Of a stretch of DNA of 64,000 nt, positions 48,888 through 60,153 are shown piece by piece. A model generated the notes under the pieces. It searched no databases. It was not told where the DNA came from and saw only the letters and a program-made list of their open reading frames with translations. Position 1 is the first letter of the stretch, and the number at the start of each line of letters is the position of its first letter. The translations under genes and the position numbers were made by a program. Origin of the DNA: Rhyzopertha dominica (lineage: Eukaryota > Arthropoda > Insecta > Coleoptera > Bostrichidae); assembly GCA_025024175.1 (NCBI GenBank), contig QCXZ01000064.1:60223325-60287324 (forward strand), given 5' to 3'.

Positions 48888-49560
48888 ATTAAAATGCATG
48901 TCTATGCTGTGCTGTCTACACCTCAACCAAACTGCAGATAGTACTATTTCGCTGTCATTACAGCTCATCNGTGCAGTTTAGGTCTAGTGTTGACAACACG
49001 GCATAGAACTGGTTTTGCTTATATACCAAAGCAANGGNATGATGAAAGTAAGAATTTAGGATGGCAATGCCATCTGTCAGCATTACACTGACATGATGAC
49101 AAAGCCACCTAGCTGCCTTAACGGGTACTACTTCCTAAAGGAAGTGACCTGTAGCCTGACAAATTGGCATGCAACTGCATACTTCAATTTGACAGCAGCC
49201 CCCCACGGCACTTTTTGCTGACGGGCAAGAACCAACATACATTAAAATGCATGTCTATGCTGTGCTGTCTACACCTCAACCAACTGCAGATAGTACTATT
49301 TCGCTGTCATTACAGCTCATCAGTGCAGTTTAGGTCTAGTGTAGACAACACGGCATAGAACTGGTTTTGCTTATATACCTAAGCAATGGTATGATGAAAG
49401 TAAGAATTTAGGATGGCAATGCCATGTGTCAGCATTACACTGACATGATGACAAAGCCACCTAGCTGCCATAGCGGGTCACTCCCTTTAGGAAGTAGTAC
49501 CCGTGGCTTTGTCATCATGTCAGTGTAATGCTGACAGATGGCATTGCCTTCCTAAATTCT
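48888..49560. repeat. Direct duplication (353-bp period) plus inverted end
   Basis: ATTAAAATGCATGTCTATGC starts at 48888 and again at 49241; about 230 bp that follow are nearly identical. A third, inverted partial copy of the same block (GGCTTTGTCATCATGTCAGT and on) lies at 49493-49555. The unit also contains short palindromes (TCACTCCCTTTAGGAAGTAG region). Three Ns (48970, 49035, 49038) sit in the first copy. No coding capacity. Probably a repeat with a hairpin end, duplicated locally. Confidence 0.75.
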
Positions 49561-49589
49561 TAAATTCTATAATGCTCTTATTCCTGGTA

Positions 49590-50260
49590 AATGATACCGC
49601 GCAACATTTGTCAGTGTTAAAGAAAAGGCTATTACCCTGGCAGTAGGATTGCAGTCCTTCAATATCCTCCTGGAGAAATTAGCAATTGTATACAGAAGAA
49701 ACACAACGATATTTTTAAATCATCAGCATATATTAAAAAATATGAGGATCAGACTTAACCTTACCAATCTTCACAACTGACTCCTGTCAAACAAATACGA
49801 TTCAAACCACGCAAGAAAAGAATTACACACACCAATGCCTGCCAATTTATTAAGCATTATAAAATGATCAATTTTGTCAAACGCTTTGCTGAAATCAGTG
49901 TAAATGCTGTCAACCTGCTGTTGATTGTCCATTTGTTGTATTAGAAATTCTTTGTACACAAACAAGTTAGAAACCACTGAGCGTCCACTCATGAAATCAT
50001 AAATTTTACGTGGAAGAAGACATGATCGTATATAATTGATTCAAAAATTTTAGCGAAAATGCACAGCTTGACACTAAGCGGTAACTAGCAATAGGCAAAA
50101 CCGCAGCACTTTTTCAGATTCTAGGGAAGACGCCTTCTCTTAATGATTTATTGAAAATTATCTGAAGAGAAGTCAGCAGATTATCCTTGCATTCCTGTAT
50201 AAAAATGACTGGTATCAATCAGGGCCTATTCCCTGTTTTGGAAGAGATTGTACTTTTTTT
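49590..50260 (-). pseudogene. LINE reverse-transcriptase remnant
   Basis: Minus-strand reading: CKDNLLTSLQIIFNKSLREG (about 50125-50190), the 49771-49992 frame with QQVDSIYTDFSKAFDKIDH (motif A, about 49850-49920), FLAWFESYLFDRSQL, and LIYADDLKIS at about 49710-49740 (motif C). Motif B between them is deleted. Same style of RT as the other minus-strand LINEs. Non-functional. Confidence 0.7.
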
Positions 50261-53202
50261 GTAATATCGTATTACGGAAATGCGTCACTTTTTCACTTTC
50301 TGTTCTTTCTTAATGTTTATACGTTAAAACAGCTGTGATCTATGGAGTATTTATTTCAACTGGAAACAGAATTTATGTAAAAACATTCTGACAAAAGATA
50401 TAAGAAAAAATTTAATGCCCTACTTTTGTTAATACACATTGTATGTATATGTACATGCAGTAACCGTCATATTCTATTCAATTTATAAGTCTTTTCCTTC
50501 CAAGCTTAGGCACTTGTACCTACACAAAATAATGCAAAAAGAGACAATGTCTTAGCTGCTGCTAAGTTCATAAACGTCCAATTTCGTCTTTCATTCTACC
50601 GTTCATCTTCGCTGTGCATTTCCTTAAGTTTGTTCCCGAAACTTTTTATATTTGCTGGGTACTCGTCGCAGGCTTGTCCTTTTTTTATCTAAATTCGATA
50701 GGTTTACCACTGATAACCTTAATTAATCTCGGTGGTATCATAATTGTTGCGCCCAAGCGGAATCAGCGAGTACGAGCAATACTCATAACCATAATAACCG
50801 AATAAATTAAGTTATCCGACGCTCGTTTATACCACAACACAAGCAGGTCGTGGTGTTCATCATAGTAATTGTAGACCCAGAATAACGTCAACCCCTGATA
50901 ATTTGATTGTACGTCCTGCCGTGTCTGCGGACACATACCACTATTGTTCGGTGGCTCTTGTTAATAAATTTTAAATACATACATGCATTGTTCTTGTGAC
51001 AGTTAAGGCCGTAATTTTGCCCGCTTTGTGTTGGGTGAATGGGTTTTCACTTTCCCACCTGGATAATACATCGTGGATTAGAACATATATTATCGGCCAT
51101 CGCGATGCTTTCAGGGTAATGAACAGTTTTCGTGAATTTAATCGGTGGCACGTGCTGGAAATGTAAGGTAATTACTCGAAGGACACGTTTTTTTTAGCTA
51201 CGTTTAATGCGGACGGCAGGAATGTTTTTTTCCGCAATCGTTGATTAGCAGTTCGACAGTACCTAAACCTGGTTTGGTCCTGCTGATTGATGATTTCATA
51301 ATTTTAATTGGACTGATTTTATTAAATGAGTGAGTGAGTGAAAGGCGGTTCAGAAATTTCCGAGCTCAATGGCTTATTAGCAATTTTTATGACAGAACAA
51401 CGGCAAAAGCTTTGAGCTGCTGTAAAAAAATGCTACAGTCTTCCATTATTGACATGCACCTTTTGGGTTTCTGAAAAACTTACGCTTCTAGTTAAAAATG
51501 GCTTCTACATCCATGTGTTGTCAGTATATCCAGTACATTATAAACAATATAATTATTACACACCAAAATCTGCTCTTCCATTGACTTCTTAAGAAGCTTC
51601 TACCTTTCGAATTTGATTGACCAAGCCGTATCAGTATTTACAAATTTCAACAAAATTTAGCGTTCTTTAATAGTATGGGAATTGTATATTTTTCGTTATA
51701 AGAAATTTGTTAATGTGAGTGCGCTAAATTCTCATAAATTAGGTTCAAAATGATGCCTATTCTAAACTATAATTAAGATTAGAGCTGCCGAAAGACACCC
51801 TCCGAAGTTGTTAAACTAGGAAAGTGTAGATCTGACAAAAACTCGCTGAACGTCAGTTAGTTTTATGTTACCACATAACGTACCATGTTTATGTTCCTAA
51901 TAACTCCTAAAAAGGCAACAATATAGCCAGTACAGACGAATACATTTTTTTATAGTAGGTACTTCTGCCAGGGAAAATGCTACGCTGATGTTATGGGATA
52001 ACATACTTAATGTTACTATGCAGAAATATGTAGCGACGTGCACCTACTCATAACACAGATGGTAGTAGATGGAAAAATAAAGCAGTAAAGAAATAAAAAC
52101 TACAAACCTAAAAACGATGAAATGAAGAAAAAAACTAATAACAAACGCTTGGTTTGAAACTGTGGAAACGATTTAAACCGATAATTAACAGTGTACCAAA
52201 GCATGTAAAGAAGTATTTGGAACGTCGAAAATTTTAGACATATGTATATAAAGAATAGTCTACCGATAAATATAAAAAAATCGAAACCGCAAGAATTTTA
52301 AGAATTTGTTAATTTTCAAGGAAGTGAAATAACCTTGCAAACTAAAGACTAAGAAACAGAAAGAACAATGAGTTAGAACAAATAATAATAGGAAAAGTGA
52401 ACCCACCCATAAATAAACTGAAGCTATAGGCCAAGATGAAGGTACATACGAAATTATCAAAATGAAATGGTTAAGAAGGTATACAAATACTCAAGGACCG
52501 GAGCACAAATATAATAAAGCCGTAACCCAAAAAATTGTAGAGGAATTACGCTATACACCCACTCACGTTTTCATAAGAATAATAGGAAAAAGATTATGGA
52601 AAAACACTTAATCTAATAACGAAGGGATCGCAAAACAAAAGAAGTGTTAAACAAAGCGGAATAAAATCTAGTATAATACAGTTATCAGATCTCCTTTTGT
52701 TTGTCTTTGCGAGACAAAAATAGGAATAATGTGGGTTGTATATTAAGACTACTATTAATTTTCATACTTTTAAACAATATTACAGTAAAATCAACATGAA
52801 AATAAGTATCACAAAAAATTTCTGGAAATTTCAGTATATTATGTAATCAAATATACCTAGATAATAATCAGAGGTTGTTACATTTGACAAGCTACAGTTA
52901 CTTGCTGGGTTTCACAGGGTTCAATATTGGATCTTTGTTTCTTTATCTGTCTGTTACGCACCTCTTCTAACATATGTCGTTACATCTTAGAGTTCATATC
53001 GCCTATACGCTAATGTCATCCAGATTAGGTTTTTAAATAGCTTATCCAATGTTGCTACACATCATCTATTTAAAAGTTTTACTAAGTCTAAAATGATACT
53101 TTTTATAAAATCAACTAGAGGCAGTATCCGCGACGGAATGTTGATTTCTATTAACACAGTTCCTTTAGAATTCAATGAACGCGGAACAAATCTTGTTTTC
53201 TG
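50261..53202. other. Intronic stretch, no gene recognised
   Basis: About 2.9 kb with no recognisable coding region. A short (GAGT)n run lies at 51328-51340. A frame at about 53030-53190 (RGSIRDGMLISINTVPLEF) has about 50 open codons but no known family. Confidence 0.35.
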
Positions 53203-53494
53203 ACATTATTATGAAAAAATACAAACTATGGGGAAACAGCAAATAAGAAGATGAAAACAACTATCTAGACTACAAAGTTAGTTAGTTAGTTAGACTACAA
53301 AATGAGTGAGTGAGTTAAAGTTGCGAACTTTATTTAAAACTGTAACACCTTCATCATTTAATATCTCCAAAATTTCCTGCAACTGAGCAACCTACATTCA
53401 TAACTTTAAAGCCTAGATAGTTGTTTTCATTTTCTGACTTCTATCAAATTAATTTCTGTTTCCCCATAGTTCGTATTTGTTTCATAATAATTGT
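53203..53494. repeat. Foldback inverted repeat
   Basis: Left arm 53203-53280 and right arm about 53414-53494 are inverted copies (ATTATTATGAAAAAATACAA and AACTATGGGGAAACAG match the reverse strand of the right arm; AAAACAACTATCTAG also recurs). The spacer holds (AGTT)n at 53276-53297 and (GAGT)n at 53304-53315. No coding capacity; likely a MITE or foldback element. Confidence 0.55.
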
Positions 53495-55258
53495 ATAAGG
53501 CACTGACCATGGTCATTTAAGACTGAAAGAGCTCTGCCAGTTAATATTTAATAAAGTGGAAAAGACATTGATATTTGAATCAAAACTCCACCTTGATGGA
53601 TCACTTCACTGTTTTGCTGTATAGTGACTTATTTCATATCTAGAATGGCTATTTCAGTATTCCCAACGATCCACTTACAGTTGGCTAGCGTAATTTATAT
53701 CGCTCTTTGATACTCGTATATGCTCACTTCTCAGTCACTTAGCCATTCATTTAAAAAGTTTTATCACCCTGCATAACTAGTTCCTGGTTACGTGCTGCTC
53801 ATATGTAAACATTATAAATTAGAGAATTGCCTGACCAACTGCAACACGGCACGGTTTTTTATGACATGCGATAATTATTAACGCAAGGGGCTACAAATCA
53901 CATAATGCGAGAAAAATTACTGTTGTTTTAGCCTCGTTAATCTGATGCAATATATATTTAAACGCTCTTTGATGTCGTCACGAAACCCTTAACTACATGG
54001 GCGAGAAAAAAGTATAGTCCAGTATAAATAAACATTTATTCTTGCGTAAATTCTTATTTGAACGCTAGGGATACCATTTTAATGAAATTGTGAGCAGTTC
54101 CCATCGATCCCATGTGTGCAAAAAATTTTATGTAAGGTCAAAGTTCGCAAAAATGTTTTTTTGTATTTTTTTTATGGAAGCGGTTTGTCTACAGTAATTG
54201 CCCTTAGACTTTTTTGTTAAGGTTTACTATCTCCCAGAAAAAGCGATTCTAAATTTTAGTAAAGTTGTACTCTCCATAATATGTACACATTTCCACGCCA
54301 CATATGAGGTAATGGAAAACTTTGTTTACTGTCCCCCAATTTAATTGTAGACGTGCTCCAACATAGATTAAACTACGGTTTGTTTATTTTTTATGTTACT
54401 GTGTACTCTAGCCTTTTTCTCTACATCTCCTGTAATTAGGGTTGTATCTTGTTGGAAATAAATTGCAGATAATTTAAATTTAAAGGAGGGACNCAAAAAT
54501 GGTTCTGGGTGTCCTTCAATGCGGCGGTAGCTTGATTACGCTAACCGATAAGAGCTTGTGCATGCTGACGTAGAAGCAAATTATCCACAAGCTCATCTCA
54601 GGTTGACATAATCTGAGGGGACGTTCCCGATGGTTTTCAGTTTAACAGAGCGTCCCCCTTTAATTATTTGCGACTTACCCAAAGTAACTTTTGCCGTTGT
54701 AAATTGGCTCCGAGAACTTATCAGGTCGCAAAGGAGCATTAAGTGTCGTCTTCAGTCACAGGGCTGAAAGTCAGCCAGTAAATATATCGACAGTGATCTT
54801 AATTGCCTTAATCTCAGCGAAGCAGCAGACAAAGTGAAAATTAGCAGCGGAGTCCTCGGCCCTCCTGCGAGCAGGATGTCAACCAATAAGATAAGATGTT
54901 GAGCTTTGTTATCCCGAATATAAATCTGGGGCGCTGCGAGAGGACCATAAACGGAGATTGCATCAAAAACTGTCCGTTGCCAGGGCTTAAAGTGGTGGCC
55001 TGCGCCTGACTATAGGGGATGAAGGTTTAAGTGGATCTTATTTGGGTATTGCTAACGTTCTCCCATGACTTGTATTTTCACAGCGCTTTTATTGCTTAAT
55101 AACTCCCATACGAAGTAGTTCAGATTATTAACTTACTACGGCACCAAACTATTTTGTACTTCGCTACACGTTTATCAGTACTTTCTGCTAGAATACTGCA
55201 GCTCTTGATGTGATACTTTATTGAGTAACACGCTATAAGAGAGTTTTCCTTGTATATA
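53495..55258. other. Intronic stretch with a GC-richer patch
   Basis: 54500-55030 is markedly GC-richer than its surroundings and unique-looking, with no coding frame. The remainder is AT-rich. N at 54493. Confidence 0.4.
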
Positions 55259-56575
55259 CAGGATGTTTCACGCATGATAATGACCTTGACGAAATTGAAA
55301 TGCAACCCAAAATACATTTGCAGACGTAACATTGATAACTGTTCATCGTATTAAAAAATATAAAACGTAGAGAGCTGTATAAATTCGTAAATTTTGACAT
55401 AAACTTCAATCATTTGCTTTAAGTAAATTCGGTATTGTAAAACAAACTTTATTTTTGAAAAATGTTTATTCAATAACATTAATTTAATAAATGCTCAAAA
55501 TATTGCCCTCCGCTGTTTTCAAAAGCTTGAATTCGTGCCCAAAACGATCTTTTAACATGCATTAACATTTCTGGAGTGATGGATCTACATGCATCACGTA
55601 TTTTATTTTCTAAATGATCAACACTTTCAATTGGTGTTTGGTATACTTGCTCTTTTACCATTCCCCACAGAAAAAAATCCAACTGAGCAAGGACCGGGCT
55701 TCTCGGTGGCCAAGGATTAATTGAATCACTTCCTATCCATCGGTTAGGCAAAACCAAATTAAAATGATTTCGCCCTATCCTATGATAATGCGCAGGTGTC
55801 CCATCTTGTTGGAACCATAAATCTTGTCTTACTTGTAAATTTTAATTTTGGAGAAGTACCGGTAAAATGTTTCTTAAAAAATTTAGATAAGTATTGTCGT
55901 TTAAACTATCGCGAAAAAATAAGGCCCAACAATTTGATTCCCCAATATTCCGCACTAGAGATTCGTCGAGTAGATAGTTTGAAAATGTCCTTCTCAAATC
56001 CAACGTGGATTTTCATGCGCATAATAATGCATGTTATGTTTGTTAACTCCACCATTATTGGAAAATCTTGCTTCATCTGAGAAGCAAATGTTGTCATAAA
56101 ATCTCACATTCAAATTTAGGTGTTCCCGAAAAAAGTTACAAAAAGCCAGTCTTTTATGATAATCTGTCTCCTTTAAGGCCTGAACCAACTGCAAGTGATA
56201 CGGATGAAATTGATTGCCTTTAATTATTCGGTGTACTGAAGACAGACTAATACCGGTTGCTCTTGAGACTACCCTTTGACTAATATAAGAATTTTCGCCA
56301 ATCGCTTCCAATACTCATTGTCAGGGCCTGTTGCTGTTCTTTCTCTTGACTTTTTCAGTGGTGGCCAATTTGTCGTTAAAGTTAATTCAAGTCTCTTGAA
56401 AATTGTATCGGCAGGAGCTTTTCTATTTGGAAAACCATAGCGCATAGCCGTCATGGATTCCCAATTTATTTTTAAAATAATACCATTATGTAAAATAACC
56501 ACATTGGCTATGAGAATGTATTTTGGGTTGCATTTTTAATTTCGTCAGGGTCATTATCATTCGTGAAATATCGTG
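55259..56575 (-). mobile_element. DD41D ITm transposon, copy B
   Basis: TA-flanked element of 1317 bp, opposite in orientation to copy A at 31063-32473 but from the same family: identical TIR beginnings (CAGGATGTTTCACG left; right end more diverged, ATATCGTG) and the same internal order. The transposase runs on the minus strand. Confidence 0.88.
55479..56502 (-). pseudogene. DD41D transposase, decayed (copy B)
   Basis: Minus strand in order: HTH remnants (SVHRIIKGNQFHPYHLQLVQ, about 56185-56245), ALKETDYHKRLAFCNFF, YDNICFSDEARFSNNGGVNK (first Asp, 56035-56095), then a broken middle, HYHRIGRNHFNLVLPNRWIG (about 55735-55795), PRSPVLAQLDFFLWG (third Asp; the preceding SPD is SPV), and the C-terminus ENSGGQYFEHLLN at 55482. 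The last two catalytic residues are again about 41 apart. Frameshifts near 55800-55990 break the protein. Confidence 0.82.
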
Positions 56576-58010
56576 TATAGTTTCATGTTTGATGAGAAAA
56601 GAGTATATTTCAGTGTCAACGACAAAAATTTTAATCTTCCTCACCCAAAAGGTCTGAAATATGAGTTTTTTTTTGTATTTTTGCTCATCCATTTAGTGTC
56701 ATAATCTACTATATCTCTGTGGTCACTGGGATAGGCTTATCCCTATCTGAATCATAAAATCTTTCAGTTCGTCAGCATACGTATATTGTTCCTCTATATT
56801 CATCTTAGAATTTATGTAGTTTGTGTTTTGTTGAAAACGTAATGTTCAAATTATTGGATTAATAAGCACCTGAAGAAGCCTACACTATAGCCCATACACA
56901 ATATCTATCACAAATAAAGTAATTATGTGAATGAATTGTTATTCAGTTCCACAAAATTAAATTTTGAGGTCAAAAGTTTGTTCAATCAATTAACTTAGAT
57001 CTCATTAAACAATGAGACTCAACGGAATAAGAAAAATAACAATGTTCACTTGCGTTGACCAAAATAACTTCAAGTTTAATAATAATAATAATAATAATAA
57101 TAAACAGAAAGTAGGAGATTTGAGTGAGTCGTTCACAAACACAAAATATAATAATAAAATATATAAATAATAGCAGGAGCAATACAGACTTCAAATAAAA
57201 CTAATACAAATTAACATAATTGCAAATCACCTCAACAGTCAACGACTGAACGGCGACAGTGGCAGTTCTACGATATCAACAACCTTATTCAATAACGTAT
57301 TCTCAGTAGAGTAACGTTCGTTTATATTTTATCCATTCAATATAGACCAAAGTTTATACCTAAATCATTGGACATAGTCACACCGATGCCGGAGCATTTG
57401 TTCTGCAATCATCCCATCAAAAATTCAAGTTGATCTAGTTGTTGCATGCGGTACAACCGTTGTAATATTAACGATGCTAAAAGGATTTCCCTTTTAGGGC
57501 TATTATTAGGCACGATCGTTACCCTAAAGAGCACGCATAAATATTTCCGCGAACGTGCTTGTCGATACCGCTTAGCTGCGATGCTAATTAGCAGAGCAGG
57601 TGCGTCTCACCATGAAAATCGGTAGGGTTGTAGACGCACGAGTACTAATTAACCACTAATTATCACTGCGAACACACAGTCGTCGCTTTTTCTTTCTTTC
57701 GCCGACCGAATTATTAAATTATAAGTTTGACGCCTGCCCGAAAGTTTTTATTCCCTTATTAAATCTCGGGGGGCTGTGACAGAAAAAAGGTCGAAGTTTG
57801 AGCGGCTGCCAAAGGGTCAGGCGATGGAAAATGCTTTGGGAATATTCCTGCGTTTGAGCAGTATTTAAATATGGAATAAATAACATCCGATAACCTACCT
57901 AAAGTATGATCAGTAAAGTCAGATGACTCCTTTTAATAATTTTANTTTTGCAAACTAATAAACACATTTGAATTAAACCTACATACTGTTTCAGTAACAA
58001 GTATTATTAA
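56576..58010. other. Intronic stretch with (TAA)n tract
   Basis: A short (TAA)n run lies at about 57076-57103 with no recognisable LINE beside it. 57430-57880 is GC-richer and contains repeated TAATTA-type sites (see findings). Otherwise AT-rich with no gene recognised. Confidence 0.4.
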
Positions 58011-58560
58011 CTAATTAATGATGTTTAGTGGCGCATACACACCGTTCCTTCCAATCAAACGAAGCTTTTTGCAAACGTCTTTCATCAACGCCGCGTCACT
58101 CTCTTGAGCCACTTCTTTGCTAATTTTTTTAATAATTCCTTTAAACGAATTTAAATTTTTTGCTGGCATTCTTCGAGCAGTGTATTTACGTTTAATAAGC
58201 GCCCAAAATTTTTCCACGGGCCTTGCCTGGGGAACATTAGGAGCGTTGTTATGTTTTTCTATAAAATCGATATTTTTACTTTTTAGAAATTCTACCTTTT
58301 GAGTGGCATAGTGGCATGTTGCTAAGTCTGGCCAGAAAAGCACGTCTTTTCCAGCAATAAAGGGAAGTAGTCGCTTCTTAATGCATTCCCTTAAATAAAC
58401 GTCTTTATTCTTAGTACCCTGAAAAATGAAAGGTTTTTGAGCAGCAGTGTAGTGAGGAACAATCTTACATTTCCTTGCTTTAATCCCTAATTTGTGAACT
58501 TTGAGTTCATGTAAATACGACTGGGATATATTCAATTTAGCAGCAGCCGTTAGTGGATCG
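58011..58560 (-). pseudogene. DD37E-type transposase remnant
   Basis: The minus frame contains DPLTAAAKLNISQSYLHELK (HTH, about 58500-58560), then skips to KPFIFQGTKNKDVYL, VLFWPDLATCHYA (second catalytic Asp), and NAPNVPQARPVEKFWALIK (final catalytic Glu), with 37 residues between Asp and Glu: the DD37E spacing of ITmD37E elements. The block with the first Asp (normally DDETYF-like) is missing, so the gene is internally deleted. C-terminus IGRNGVYAPLNIIN, stop at 58011. Upstream of 58560 the frame runs into antisense Penelope sequence, so the N-terminal 30 residues of the open frame are not transposase. No terminal repeats found. Confidence 0.75.
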
Positions 58561-58737
58561 ANTTCGAGGAAGCACAAANGCTGTCGAGGGAAGCGAGATT
58601 CTGGCCGAGACTGTACAAGGAAGCCGTCGAAATCCAGAAGAACCCGCACAATTACAACCGAGACCGGGGCATCGAACTACCTGGAATCTGGAAACCTGTC
58701 ATGGTAACAATGCCGACGCGTCAGTGACCCGGACGAG

Positions 58738-58745
58738 TATAAATA
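58738..58745 (+). promoter_or_regulatory. TATA box of PLE terminal promoter
   Basis: TATAAATA placed 38 nt before the hammerhead core and about 15 nt after the GIY-YIG tail. PLE terminal repeats are known to include an internal promoter, so this is a plausible one; not shown to be active. Confidence 0.45.
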
Positions 58746-58783
58746 CCCGAGCGGACTAGGACATTTCAGTTTCAGAGCTACTT

Positions 58784-58817
58784 CTGAGGAAGACACCGAC
58801 ATGAGTGTCGAAACGTC
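58784..58817 (+). ncRNA. Hammerhead-ribozyme-like core, PLE terminus
   Basis: CTGAGGA, A, GACAC (stem II), CGACATGA loop, GTGTC, GAAA, CGTC: a complete catalytic-core layout with a 5-bp stem II. Flanks give stem I as CTT/AAG plus AGA/TCT around a GCTA/G internal loop. Stem III is essentially absent except for self-complementary ACGT, as in minimal type I hammerheads known from PLEs that may act as dimers. Fits established PLE biology. Confidence 0.68.
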
Positions 58818-58866
58818 AAGGTCTAANAACCAACGTGGGAACCAGCCCGGAAAACAACATGTCAAC

Positions 58867-60153
58867 CCTAAAATCGTTGCAAAAGAACAACATTAGAAAC
58901 GATACACAATCAAAAATAAACTGCGTAAAATAATATAAACTATATAGACATACAAAATCTAAATAACATATACAGCACCATCATTTAAATAATATCAAAG
59001 CTCAAAACATAAAAATAAGGAAGCCAAACACGAAGCCGGTAACAACGCCGCAAGGTTGTAATAAATCACATATTATTGAAACCTATTCCCACTAAAGTTC
59101 CACAGGAAATAACTAAACGACAAAAACCAGTACACGAAATATAGAAAGTGCTTTTGCTTCTGCCATAAAGCCTTTATCTTAATATACCGCAACTGTAGCG
59201 ATTTTGGAAATCGTAATCTGAATCTACTACAATTGTATATTAGTCTAAAATGAATTGAGCACTGTGCGCTAGTGTAGTCTTCTATGCAAATATAAAACTT
59301 AGAAAGTATACACAGAAAATTATTGAAATTTCTAGTTCAATCTATTGATGGTGTATGCCCGCCTAGAAGTGTTAATCACTCTCTACTGCTTTCCCGGTTT
59401 AACGTTTAATCTCTGGAAGTGTGTCGGATACTGGTTTCGATATCGTTCGTATATATAGACATACCTGTTCATACAGATCGTATGGACTTTAAAATAATCT
59501 CATTCGTAGTATATTTTTATACGCTTATTAAACTTTTTTTCATTTTTCTCAGCACAATTCGATTAATATTTTCCAACACGACTGTGGATGCTTTCAGCGT
59601 TCATGCAATGGTCTGATAGTATCAGAATTTCAGAAGCCCGTTTCTATATACTCAGATTTCATAAAAGCTGCACGAAATGGCCCGTTTCCCTTCGGCTTCA
59701 GCACCTGAGACGTGAGCTTAAAAGCTAACGGATGTCTAACGCACCAACGCAGCTATAAAAAGTCGAGTTATGCAAACATTTACCTTGCCTGCAGCCATAG
59801 CCGGCTTTATAGCAAGAACAGCTCATGGTAACAGGTATTTGGAAGAAGAGCTTTAGGCTGCGAGATTTAGGCGGAAGCTTGACATTTTCAGCTCCCCACG
59901 CATCATAAAAATAGTATGGATTTTTAACCGACTGTACTCCTTATACCTTTGAATCAGTGACTTATTTATCGGCATTAATAGAAGAAAAGGTTTGGAATTA
60001 ACTGCCACCATTATTATTGTAATAAGAGAAGCCCATTTTTATTAGTTTGAATACTCATTGTTGGAGTGCCAAGAAAATTTAATATTCTGAGCTATGTGCC
60101 CAAAAATCGTTCATTGGCCAAACATAAACCTTCATACCTGTGATTTGTTCCAG
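58867..60153. other. Intronic stretch leading to Dpr exon
   Basis: AT-rich, no other gene recognised. The last bases (TGTGATTTGTTCCAG) form the pyrimidine-rich acceptor of the exon at 60154. Confidence 0.5.

Larger units (their letters stand above)
58562..58866 (+). mobile_element. Penelope-like element 3' end
   Basis: The + strand frame 58562-58722 reads FEEAQRLSREARFWPRLYKE and NPHNYNRDRGIELPGIWKPV, the C-terminal tail of PLE GIY-YIG endonucleases (e..ar...R..rE.iEi.k...n.NrdrG..ls..WkP). This is followed by a TATA box (58738) and a hammerhead-like core (58784) and ends ...GGAAAACAACATGTCA. Ns at 58562, 58580 and 58827. The 5' truncation abuts the DD37E remnant. Confidence 0.78.
27564..60153 (+). 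other. dpr: Intron of the Dpr gene, about 32.6 kb
   Basis: Starts GTAAGTG and ends TTTGTTCCAG, both consensus. The exon phases (0/0) and the continuous Ig1 sequence across the join support it. The intron holds most of the mobile elements of this window in both orientations and no other recognisable host exon. Long introns are typical for Dpr genes. Confidence 0.9.
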
